Part shown: one piece after another, positions 24,004-30,986 of the stretch | How positions within the stretch are numbered: the stretch's first letter is position 1 | Layout: each line of letters starts with the position of its first letter | Source: Bacteroidales bacterium | GTDB lineage: Bacteria; Bacteroidota; Bacteroidia; Bacteroidales; UBA932 | NCBI GenBank assembly: GCA_024398105.1 | Contig: JAKSJP010000028.1 | Coordinates: 1-32,793, forward strand | Direction of reading: 5' to 3' | DNA: 32,793 nt | Notes under the pieces: generated by a model | Databases searched by the model: none | Told to the model about the DNA's origin: nothing | What the model saw: the letters and a program-made list of their open reading frames with translations, nothing else | Translations under genes and position numbers: made by a program

Positions 24004-26652
24004 TTACTTTCTAAGTGCCTTGAGCTGAGACTCGTAGCTCTCAATCTTCGAAAGCGAGTCAGCCTCTTTCTTCCTTTCGATCGCAACTACCTTCTCCGGA
24101 GCATGTGCAACGAAGCTCTCGTTGGAGAGTTTCTTCCTTACTGATGCGAGGAAGTCCTGCTGGTACTTGAGTTCAGCCTCAAGCTTTGCGATCTCCTCCT
24201 CGACGTTCACGAGACCTCCGAGAACAACGAACATCTCGACAGTCCTTACCATGAACGATACGCCGGTTGCCTCGCCGAAATCAGCGACGGTCTCGACAGA
24301 AGATGTATTGGCGAGCTTCTCGACTACTGGAATGAACTCTGCAGGGAACGCACCCTTGATCTTGAGCTCAAGAGCCTCCTTTGGAGAGATGTTCTTCTGC
24401 TGACGGATACCACGGATTCCGTTGATTGCCTCCTGTGCCATCTCGAAGCCAGTGATATAGTCGGCGTCGACCTGTCCTGCTGAAGGTGTCTTCTCGAACA
24501 TGATTGTAGCGCCTGCCTCTCTTGTCTCCATTGACTGCCAGAGTTCCTCTGTGATGAACGGCATGATTGGATGGACCATCTTGAGGAGAGCCTCGAAGAA
24601 CTTGTTTGTAGCATCGAAGGTAGCCTTGTCGATGGCCTCACCGTATGCAGGCTTGATGGCCTCGAGGTACCATGAGCAATAGTCGTCCCAGAAGATCTTG
24701 TAGATGCTCATGAGCGCATCTGAGATCCTGAACTTCGAATAGTGGTCCTCAACAGCGGCGACAGTCTGGCTGAGCTTGTTCTCGAACCACTTCACTGCCA
24801 CCTTGTTGACCTCGCTCTGTGCGAGTGACTCATCGACCTTCCATCCCTGTACGAGACGGTATGAGTTCCAGATCTTGTTGCAGAAGTTTCTACCCTGCTC
24901 TACCTGTGACTCATCATAGAAGATATCGTTACCTGCCGATGAGCAGAGGAGCATTCCGATGCGGACAGCATCAGCTCCGTACTTCTCGATGAGGTCGAGA
25001 GGGTTAGGGCTGTTACCGAGAGTCTTGCTCATCTTGCGTCCGATCTTGTCACGGACGATACCTGTGAAGTATACGTTTCCGAAAGGAATGTCCTTCATGA
25101 ACTCGTTACCAGCCATGATCATACGTGCCACCCAGAAGAAGATGATGTCCGGTCCGGTCACGAGGTCGTTGGTAGGATAATAGTATGCAAGGTCCTTGTT
25201 TGGTTCGTGCTCAGGATGTCCTGGACGCTCAGGGTCGAACACTGAGATAGGCCAGAGCCAGCTTGAGAACCATGTGTCGAGTACATCCTCGTCCTGACGG
25301 AGATCAGCTGCAGTGTATGCAGGGTTGATCTTCTGTGCAGCCTCGAGAGCCTTCTCTGCAGTCTCCTCCACTACGATCTGTCCGTCTGGAAGATAGTATG
25401 CAGGGATTCTCTGGCCCCACCAGAGCTGACGTGAGATACACCAGTCGTGTGCATTCTCCATCCAGTGGCGGTATGTGTTGCGGTACTTGTCCGGAATAAA
25501 CTTGATCTTTCCTGACTCAACGCTGTCGAGTGCGGTTGCAGCGAGGTCCTCCATCTTGAGGAACCACTGTGCAGAGAGCTTAGGCTCGATGACAGCGTCT
25601 GTACGCTCTGAATATCCGATAGGAGAGGTATAGTCGTCGATCTTCACGAGATTGCCTGATTCCTCAAGCATCTTGGCGATCTTCTTACGTGCCACGAAAC
25701 GGTCCTCACCTACGAGGATCTGAGCCTTCTCGTTGAGCTTGCCATGGTCATCGATGATCTCGAGGATAGGAAGGTTGTGACGCATTCCGATCTCGTAGTC
25801 GTGTGCATCGTGTGCAGGTGTCACCTTGAGGCATCCTGTACCGAAGTCCATCTCCACATAGTCGTCCTCGATCACAGGGATCTCCTTGTTGATGAGAGGG
25901 ATGATGACCTTCTTGCCGCGGAGCCAGTGATGGCGCTCGTCATCAGGGTTGACGCAGATGGCGGCGTCGGCCATGATCGTCTCAGGACGTGTGGTGGCGA
26001 TCACGAGATACTGGTCGGTAGCATTGCCCTGACCGTCTGAGATATAGTACTTGAGATGGTAGAAATGGCTCTGGGTGTCCTTGTGGATGACCTCGTCGTC
26101 ACTTACGGCGGTAAGAGCGACAGGATCCCAGTTCACCATACGTACTCCCCTGTAGATCATGCCCTTCTTATAGAAGTAGCAGAAAGTAGCGATGACTGCA
26201 TCCGAGAGAGCCGGTTCCATTGTGAAGCGTGTCCTGTCCCAGTCGCATGATGCGCCGAGCTTGCGGAGCTGCTCGAGGATGATGCCGCCATGTTCTTCCT
26301 TCCACTCCCACGCATACTTGAGGAACTCATCGCGGGTGATGTCGGTCTTGTTGATGCCCATAGTCTTGAGACGAGCGACGACCTTGTTCTCAGTAGCAAT
26401 CGAAGCGTGGTCGGTACCAGGCACCCAGCAGGCGTTCTTGCCATCCATGCGGGCCTTTCTGATGAGCACGTCGTTCAATGTGTTGTTGAGCACATGGCCC
26501 ATGTGGAGGATACCGGTCACATTCGGTGGCGGGATCACGATTGTATAAGGTTGTCTCTCATCTGGTTCAGAATGAAAGAACTTCTTTTCAAGCCAGTAGG
26601 CATACCACTTGTCCTCTACCTGAGAGGGATTGTACTTTGCCGAAAGTTCCAT
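24004..26652 (-). CDS. valS: Valine--tRNA ligase
   Basis: An 882-residue class I aminoacyl-tRNA synthetase charging tRNA-Val. The HIGH-type motif is PPPNVTGILHMGH and the KMSKS motif is KMSKTLGNS. The CP1 editing domain is present (ATTRPETIMADAAICV, then DFGTGCLKVTPAHD). The C-terminal ~65 residues form the valine-specific coiled coil (AKLEAELKYQQDFLASVRKK). The start is ATG 26652 (MELSAKYNPSQVEDKWY); a GTG at 26697 would add 15 unrelated residues. It is the first gene of the seven-gene minus-strand run and is driven from the shared divergent promoter region. Confidence 0.96.
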   Translation of the reverse strand: MELSAKYNPSQVEDKWYAYWLEKKFFHSEPDERQPYTIVIPPPNVTGILHMGHVLNNTLNDVLIRKARMDGKNACWVPGTDHASIATENKVVARLKTMGINKTDITRDEFLKYAWEWKEEHGGIILEQLRKLGASCDWDRTRFTMEPALSDAVIATFCYFYKKGMIYRGVRMVNWDPVALTAVSDDEVIHKDTQSHFYHLKYYISDGQGNATDQYLVIATTRPETIMADAAICVNPDDERHHWLRGKKVIIPLINKEIPVIEDDYVEMDFGTGCLKVTPAHDAHDYEIGMRHNLPILEIIDDHGKLNEKAQILVGEDRFVARKKIAKMLEESGNLVKIDDYTSPIGYSERTDAVIEPKLSAQWFLKMEDLAATALDSVESGKIKFIPDKYRNTYRHWMENAHDWCISRQLWWGQRIPAYYLPDGQIVVEETAEKALEAAQKINPAYTAADLRQDEDVLDTWFSSWLWPISVFDPERPGHPEHEPNKDLAYYYPTNDLVTGPDIIFFWVARMIMAGNEFMKDIPFGNVYFTGIVRDKIGRKMSKTLGNSPNPLDLIEKYGADAVRIGMLLCSSAGNDIFYDESQVEQGRNFCNKIWNSYRLVQGWKVDESLAQSEVNKVAVKWFENKLSQTVAAVEDHYSKFRISDALMSIYKIFWDDYCSWYLEAIKPAYGEAIDKATFDATNKFFEALLKMVHPIMPFITEELWQSMETREAGATIMFEKTPSAGQVDADYITGFEMAQEAINGIRGIRQQKNISPKEALELKIKGAFPAEFIPVVEKLANTSSVETVADFGEATGVSFMVRTVEMFVVLGGLVNVEEEIAKLEAELKYQQDFLASVRKKLSNESFVAHAPEKVVAIERKKEADSLSKIESYESQLKALRK

Positions 26653-26714
26653 TAGTTGTATATCTGTTTTATTATATTTCGCATTACGCCGATGCACAAT
26701 AGTGCATATTCGTG

Positions 26715-26722
26715 CAAATATA
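26715..26722 (-). promoter_or_regulatory. Bacteroidota -7 box of valS
   Basis: The minus strand reads TATATTTG, 63 bases upstream of the valS ATG. It forms the left arm of a near-perfect inverted repeat with the oppositely oriented box at 26735-26742. Confidence 0.6.
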
Positions 26723-26734
26723 GCGAAAAATCGC

Positions 26735-26742
26735 TACATTTG
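26735..26742 (+). promoter_or_regulatory. Bacteroidota -7 box of the DUF3467 operon
   Basis: TACATTTG, a perfect TAnnTTTG, 35 bases before the ATG at 26777. It is back to back with the valS box, with the hairpin-like TAGCGA-AAAA-TCGCTA between them. Confidence 0.6.
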
Positions 26743-26776
26743 TAAGGCTAAGAACATTAAAGGACACATCTATATT

Positions 26777-27103
26777 ATGGAAAATAACGAAACGAAGCAG
26801 CTTGGTGTCAACATCAGCCCTGACGTGGCAAAAGGCACCTACTCTAACCTCGCAATCATCTCACATTCAAAGAATGAGTTTATTGTGGATTTCGCTGCGA
26901 TGCTCCCAGGAATGCCGAAGGCAGAAGTACAGAGCAGGATAATCATGAACCCGGAGAATGCAAAGAGACTCTTCCTAGCCCTCCAGGACAACATCATCAA
27001 GTTCGAGAACCAGTTCGGCACCATTCTTCTTGACGAACAGAAGAGACAGAAGGGCGGCACTTTCAACTTTGAGGACTTCGGTCCGATCGGAGGAAATTCA
27101 TAA
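26777..27103 (+). CDS. DUF3467 protein
   Basis: A 108-residue protein matching the DUF3467 pattern, a small family of unknown function: VAKGTYSNLAIISHSKNEFIVDFAAMLPGMPKAEV early, then SRIIMNPENAKRLFLALQDNI and a helix NIIKFENQFGTI. It is cytoplasmic, with no signal or membrane segment. ATG 26777 is used since a longer frame upstream would run through the promoter. Its stop overlaps the kdsC ATG by one base, so it is coupled to the lipopolysaccharide-sugar gene kdsC; whether that is functional is unknown. Confidence 0.8.
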   Translation: MENNETKQLGVNISPDVAKGTYSNLAIISHSKNEFIVDFAAMLPGMPKAEVQSRIIMNPENAKRLFLALQDNIIKFENQFGTILLDEQKRQKGGTFNFEDFGPIGGNS

Positions 27104-27627
27104 TGGTAGATTTCTCACAGATACGCGCATTCGCGTTTGACGTGGACGGCGTCTTCACCAACGGCGGAGTCCTTGCCACAGAGACCGGCGAGCTCTACAG
27201 GACATTTGATGCGAAGGATGGATTTGCAGTCAGGATGGCCGTGATGAAAGGATACCCGGTAGGCATCATAACAGGCGGAAAGTCAACTTCCATCAGAGAA
27301 AGGTTCCAGACCAGCGGCGTGCCGGGCGACGATGTATTCCTCGGCGCAAGGAACAAGGTCGAGCAGCTTCAGGAGTTCTGCCAGAAGCACTACCTCAACG
27401 CCGACCAGGTGCTCTTCATCGGAGATGACATCCCAGACCTCGACGTAATCATCGCAGTCGGCATAGGAATGTGTCCTGCCGACGCTGTCCCTGAAGTCAA
27501 GGCTGCGGCCGACATCGTCTCTGAATACAACGGCGGGCATCTCTGCGTACGCGACGCAATCGAGAAGGTTCTGAAGTCCCAGGGACACTGGGAGTTCGAC
27601 ACGATGCTTTACAAGAAGCTCTTCTAG
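27103..27627 (+). CDS. kdsC: 3-deoxy-D-manno-octulosonate 8-phosphate phosphatase (KdsC type)
   Basis: A 174-residue HAD-superfamily phosphatase of the KdsC type, removing phosphate from KDO-8-phosphate in lipopolysaccharide core synthesis. The HAD motifs are AFDVDGVFTNGG (nucleophile Asp13, Asp15), IITGGKST, the Lys in ARNKVEQL, and FIGDDIPDLDVI. There is no cap domain, as expected for this tetrameric group. It overlaps the DUF3467 gene by one base and is followed after 7 bases by maf. Some relatives act on other sugar phosphates, so substrate is by family. Confidence 0.87.
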   Translation: MVDFSQIRAFAFDVDGVFTNGGVLATETGELYRTFDAKDGFAVRMAVMKGYPVGIITGGKSTSIRERFQTSGVPGDDVFLGARNKVEQLQEFCQKHYLNADQVLFIGDDIPDLDVIIAVGIGMCPADAVPEVKAAADIVSEYNGGHLCVRDAIEKVLKSQGHWEFDTMLYKKLF

Positions 27628-27634
27628 ACAGACA

Positions 27635-28216
27635 ATGGACCTGAAAGGAAAAAGAATCATACTCGCGAGCAATTCACCAAGAAGGAAAGAATTGCTCGCT
27701 GGTCTTGATGTGGAATTCACAGTCGACACACGCAACAGCTTCGAGGAGAGCTATGACCCTTCGACTCCGCACGAGAAAGTCCCTGCACTCATGTCAGAGG
27801 GCAAGTCACTCGGCTTCTGGAGAGAGCTGGAAGACGACGAGATCATCATCACTTCCGATACCATGGTACTCTGCGGAACCGACATCATGGGCAAGCCGAA
27901 GGGTCCGGAAGAAGCCGCACATATGCTCAGGCTGCTCTCAGGAAGGTCCCATCAGGTCATAACCGCAGTCACGGTCAGGGACCGCAACAGGATGGAGACC
28001 GTATCCGACACGGCCCACGTCTGGTTCAAGAAACTGACAGACAGCGAGATCGACTACTATATAGAAAACTACAGACCCTTCGACAAAGCCGGGGCCTATG
28101 GTATCCAGGAATGGATAGGATACATCGGCATCAGCAAGATCGAAGGATCGTACTTCAACATCATGGGCCTTCCGGTCCACATCGTATATTCTCTTCTCGA
28201 GAAGTTCCTGGGCTGA
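27635..28216 (+). CDS. Maf family nucleoside triphosphate pyrophosphatase
   Basis: A 193-residue Maf protein, which hydrolyses non-canonical or dTTP/UTP-like nucleotides to monophosphates. Signatures: IILASNSPRRKELLAGL at the N terminus, ITSDTMVLC with the active-site Asp, the KPKGPEEAAHMLRLLSG helix, and DKAGAYGIQEW. Complete length. Third gene of the DUF3467-kdsC-maf operon; it ends 4 bases from the convergent unknown gene. Confidence 0.92.
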   Translation: MDLKGKRIILASNSPRRKELLAGLDVEFTVDTRNSFEESYDPSTPHEKVPALMSEGKSLGFWRELEDDEIIITSDTMVLCGTDIMGKPKGPEEAAHMLRLLSGRSHQVITAVTVRDRNRMETVSDTAHVWFKKLTDSEIDYYIENYRPFDKAGAYGIQEWIGYIGISKIEGSYFNIMGLPVHIVYSLLEKFLG

Positions 28217-28220
28217 GCCC

Positions 28221-28676
28221 CTACTCCTCTACGACTTTTACTCTGAGTCTCTGGTCGACAAGTGTGACATACTTCTCGAGTGTCTCGTCATCCTTTGCAA
28301 CGACTGACACGATTGCAAGCGCACCCTTCTTGATCTCGCAGAACATCACTCTCATAGGAGAATCATCCTCGCAGAGGCATTCGAAGCCATAGGCCTTCTT
28401 ACCGGCAAACGGCCATACGGTAAGAGGATCCTGGTCCTCCGGATCATTCTCATCAAAGCCTACCATGTCCACATAATTGAGCATGGCCTGCTCCTGCGCA
28501 TCTCCGTCAGAAGGCATGTCGCCGACATAGATATCGATGTCAGAGATGTCAGCCTGAGCTTTCTCATCAGAAAGGTATGCAGCGAGATGTGTGATCTCTG
28601 TTCCGTCCGGATCCGGAGTTGTTTCAACAGATGACTTCCAGCCTTCAGGAAGCTCCATCTTGATAGAGTACTTCAT
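28221..28676 (-). CDS. Acidic cytoplasmic protein of unknown function
   Basis: A 151-residue protein I do not recognise. It is strongly acidic (for example SDISDIDIYVGDMPSDGD-like and DENDPEDQDP stretches) with no signal peptide or membrane segment. A beta-rich order is suggested by MKYSIKMELPEGW, ALAIVSVVAKDDE and QRLRVKVVEE, with a central turn WPFAGKKAYGFECLCEDD. ATG 28676 is used; a TTG two codons upstream is possible. It has its own promoter box and is convergent with maf. Confidence 0.65.
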   Translation of the reverse strand: MKYSIKMELPEGWKSSVETTPDPDGTEITHLAAYLSDEKAQADISDIDIYVGDMPSDGDAQEQAMLNYVDMVGFDENDPEDQDPLTVWPFAGKKAYGFECLCEDDSPMRVMFCEIKKGALAIVSVVAKDDETLEKYVTLVDQRLRVKVVEE

Positions 28677-28697
28677 TTTCAAGTGTTTTAATCAGTA

Positions 28698-28705
28698 CAA
28701 ATATA
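28698..28705 (-). promoter_or_regulatory. Bacteroidota -7 box of the acidic unknown gene
   Basis: The minus strand reads TATATTTG, a perfect TAnnTTTG, 21 bases upstream of the ATG at 28676. No -33 partner at the usual spacing is visible. The rest of the AT-rich stretch 28706-28919 shows no gene. Confidence 0.55.
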
Positions 28706-28919
28706 ATGAAAGTAAATTTAAGAATTTGCTTACGATTAGTAATTAAAATGTTTAAATAAGAATATCACCCCCTAACTGAGTGCCACGATAAACCGTTTTA
28801 TGAATTTTATATCAAGATTTAAATAATTTTAATTAGAGATTGTAATCGTTTTAAATCACTGATACTCAATATATTTTTTAATGATAACAAAATTTTAATA
28901 ATAATTTTAGTAAAATATG

Positions 28920-28949
28920 TTGCCGATATATAAAAAAGCCGTACCTTTG
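28920..28949 (+). promoter_or_regulatory. Near-consensus Bacteroidota promoter of the orphan small transcript
   Basis: TTG at 28920-28922, exactly 19 bases of spacer, then TACCTTTG at 28942-28949. This is the best promoter match in the window. The transcript is expected to start near 28953-28956. Confidence 0.75.
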
Positions 28950-28962
28950 CAATGTAATCAAG

Positions 28963-29061
28963 ATGTGGTTCTCACAATCGAGATTACAGTGGTTATTAGT
29001 TTTAGTGTTATTAATTATGTGGTTAGATGAGCCTTCGCGCGTGATGCGTAAAAGCTCATAA
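28963..29061 (+). CDS. Possible 32-residue hydrophobic small protein
   Basis: An ATG about ten bases after the predicted transcript start opens 32 codons ending in TAA at 29059-29061. The product begins MWFSQSRLQ, has a central hydrophobic helix WLLVLVLLIMWL (residues 10-21), and ends in a polar tail with Arg and Lys (DEPSRVMRKSS). This is the shape of a single-span membrane microprotein or a type I toxin-like peptide. Against translation: seven of the leucines use TTA, which neighbouring genes avoid in favour of CTC, CTT and CTG, and the ORF overlaps both RNA stems. I cannot tell a translated gene from a chance frame in a structured RNA. Confidence 0.35.
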   Translation: MWFSQSRLQWLLVLVLLIMWLDEPSRVMRKSS

Positions 29062-29064
29062 AGT

Positions 29065-29100
29065 AAAAAAAGAAGACCGATCTGAAGGTCTTCTTTTTTT
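29065..29100. terminator. Strong bidirectional terminator
   Basis: A perfect 14-bp stem: seven A plus GAAGACC at 29065-29078 pairs with GGTCTTC plus seven T at 29087-29100, loop of 8. It ends the orphan plus-strand transcript, and on the minus strand it lies 40 bases past the stop of the beta-barrel gene, so it probably ends that operon too. Confidence 0.88.
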
Positions 29101-29139
29101 GTTTATATACAGCGTCTGTAGACAAAAGAATATCAGGGC

Positions 29140-30420
29140 CTACCTGCCGAGGCTGGCCCTGATACCTAGATTAAGATTAAAGTTAAGAGGACGCTCCTTA
29201 TATATGTTGTCAACGTCGCTTCCATTCTTGAAATAATATGACACTCCCGGTTCCGCGAAAAGGCTGAATCTGTTCCAGAGACCGACTCTTGCACCTAAGG
29301 AAGAAGCAAACGACCACTGAAGACGGTCCTCGCTGAATTTCCTCTTTTCGCCATCATGGAGACCGTTGCCATGGTCATAGGCAGTGACAGATGAGCCCGA
29401 CAGTGCCTTCTCCCCCATTCCTCCGAACCTGGCATAAAGCCCGAAGCGATTCTTGTCGACCATGTGCCAGCTCAAGGCGAGCGGAATGCCCAGATAGTCA
29501 AGTTTCTGCTTGACAGTGTAGCTGCTGATCTCCGAGCCGGAAGTCATTTCAGACAGAAGTCGGCTGTACGAAAGGCCTGTCACGATTCCAAGCCTGTCCG
29601 CGAACATATATTCAACCTCAAGCGAATATCTTATCGGCTGGTGATGATGAGTCTCCGACCTGACATCATTATTGTCAAGATTGGCAAGGATCACTGAATT
29701 TGCTTCCGAGAAGAGCGGAACATCTTCCGGCCAGTCCGCAAAGTCGCCGTTCGACTTCGAGTCCATCATAGGCGAGAACTGGATGCGAGGTTCCGAATTC
29801 AGGAAAGCGCCGTATCCTCCGAACGACTCATTCTCCCCCTTCGACAGGCCACCGACCGAAGCCATGAGCGACAGCCTACGCTGTCTCGGCTTTATGTCCA
29901 TGGTACCTGAAACAGCGTCCCAGTACGTCCTGACCGCCTCTCCGTCATCGGTCCCACTGCGATCATCAGGATCGACAGTCTGCCCAGGTTCTTCGTCTTT
30001 GACATCAGCAGAAGGCTGATCCTGGACTTCCGCAATTTCGATTTCTGCAGTCAGTTCCATGACAATCAAGTCTTCTCCGGCCTGTACCTCGACAGCACGG
30101 ACGTTGACAGGCTGGCCATAGACAGGCTGGTCGTCTTCCAGGTCGTCTTCAAATGACGGGACGGTCTCAACGACTGAGAAATCAGCATTGGCGACAGCCC
30201 TGTCCTCGACTACCGGCTTATCGTTATTTCCCAGGTACAGCAGAGCTGCGACAGCAGCCGCAGCAGCGGCAGAGACAGCCGAAATCCAGAACAGAGGACG
30301 GACCCTCGAGCCGGTACCATGATCAAGACCGGCCTGTACGCCCTTCCAGAGGCCGTCAGGCTCGTTCACCTGGCAGTCACTCAGCGACTCGCGCATCTTA
30401 TCTGTCCAATCCTTGTTCAT
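29140..30420 (-). CDS. Membrane-anchored protein with C-terminal outer-membrane-type beta-barrel domain
   Basis: A 426-residue protein of unusual layout. Residues 1-41 are a cytoplasmic segment (DWTDKMRESLSDCQVNEPDGLW), similar in position to short anti-sigma regions. Residues ~42-64 are one membrane helix (PLFWISAVSAAAAAAVAALL). Residues ~65-170 are a very acidic, low-complexity linker. Residues ~260-426 look like an outer membrane beta-barrel domain (YSLEVEYMFADRLGIVTGLSYSRL broken into strands, LSWHMVDKNRFGLYARFGG, FSLFAEPGVSYYF, ending LNLGIRASLGR). Its start overlaps the ECF sigma gene by 23 bases, which strongly suggests coupled translation and a functional link, for example sensing envelope state and controlling the sigma factor. 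That role is inferred, not shown. Confidence 0.7.
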   Translation of the reverse strand: MNKDWTDKMRESLSDCQVNEPDGLWKGVQAGLDHGTGSRVRPLFWISAVSAAAAAAVAALLYLGNNDKPVVEDRAVANADFSVVETVPSFEDDLEDDQPVYGQPVNVRAVEVQAGEDLIVMELTAEIEIAEVQDQPSADVKDEEPGQTVDPDDRSGTDDGEAVRTYWDAVSGTMDIKPRQRRLSLMASVGGLSKGENESFGGYGAFLNSEPRIQFSPMMDSKSNGDFADWPEDVPLFSEANSVILANLDNNDVRSETHHHQPIRYSLEVEYMFADRLGIVTGLSYSRLLSEMTSGSEISSYTVKQKLDYLGIPLALSWHMVDKNRFGLYARFGGMGEKALSGSSVTAYDHGNGLHDGEKRKFSEDRLQWSFASSLGARVGLWNRFSLFAEPGVSYYFKNGSDVDNIYKERPLNFNLNLGIRASLGR

Positions 30421-30973
30421 TTCTGTATTGTTTTATCATACCGGCGAGCAGCGTCTTTGCTCTATGGAATTGTGATGTTGATGAATTTTCTCTGATGCCG
30501 AGCATCTCGGCGATTTCCTTGTGGCTTTTCTGTTCGAAGACGAAAAGGTTCAGCACGGTCCTGCACCCAGGCGGAAGTTCCTCGACCATGGACTGAAGCA
30601 CCTGCGGAGGTATACCATCCACATCCGGGTCCTCAGTCTCCGGAATATCCGGCAAAGGGTCGTCGAGGCTGAGCAGCGGATGCTTGCTGGATCTGCGAAG
30701 GAACATCAGCGCCTCGTTCACCACGATGCGTGACATCCAGCCCCGCAGCGAGCCTGATCCCTTATATTCAAACTTGTCGAGATTAGAGAATATCTTGATG
30801 AAGGCTTCCTGAAGGACGTCCTTTAATTCGTCATCGTCCGGGACGTATCGGCGGCACACAGCTGAAAGATACCGCACGTTATTGTCATAGATTGACTTTA
30901 CGGCTGCGGTATCTCCACTTTTTGCCTTACGCACCAGCTGGGCTTCAGCGTCTTTCGGGAAAAACCTTATCAC
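30398..30973 (-). CDS. ECF RNA polymerase sigma factor
   Basis: A 191-residue sigma-70 family factor of the extracytoplasmic-function type. Region 2 covers about residues 28-95 (YLSAVCRRYVPDDDELKDVL, EAFIKIFSNLDKFEY, LRGWMSRIVVNEALMFLRR). An acidic linker DDPLPDIPETEDPDVDG follows, and region 4 is at about 128-180 (LPPGCRTVLNLFVFEQKSHKEIAEMLGI, then SQFHRAKTLL). No region 3 is present. It starts 13 bases after the NigD-like gene and overlaps the beta-barrel gene by 23 bases. It probably directs transcription of envelope genes, and perhaps its own operon; regulon unknown. Confidence 0.92.
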   Translation of the reverse strand: MIRFFPKDAEAQLVRKAKSGDTAAVKSIYDNNVRYLSAVCRRYVPDDDELKDVLQEAFIKIFSNLDKFEYKGSGSLRGWMSRIVVNEALMFLRRSSKHPLLSLDDPLPDIPETEDPDVDGIPPQVLQSMVEELPPGCRTVLNLFVFEQKSHKEIAEMLGIRENSSTSQFHRAKTLLAGMIKQYRNEQGLDR

Positions 30974-30986
30974 CTAGTAGATGTAC

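Larger units (their letters stand above)
28953..29100 (+). ncRNA. Orphan ~150-nt structured transcript
   Basis: Between a near-consensus promoter and a strong terminator lies a short RNA with no neighbouring gene to serve: the genes on both sides are on the other strand. Stem 1 pairs TGTAATC (28953-28959) with GATTACA (28982-28988), with an inner TGTG/CACA stem (28964-28967, 28973-28976) and a GTTCT loop. Stem 2 pairs ATGAGC (29027-29032) with GCTCAT (29054-29059), with an inner GCGC/GCGT helix. Stem 3 is the terminator. The middle, 28989-29026, is U-rich and unpaired in this model. GTGGTT occurs three times. I do not match it to a known RNA family. The same transcript carries a 32-codon ORF, so it may instead be a small mRNA, or both. 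Confidence 0.6.

Noticed and set aside
26653-26776. A T-box or other leader controlling valS
   Set aside because: The leader is only about 55 bases from the inferred start site and shows no specifier hairpin or terminator.
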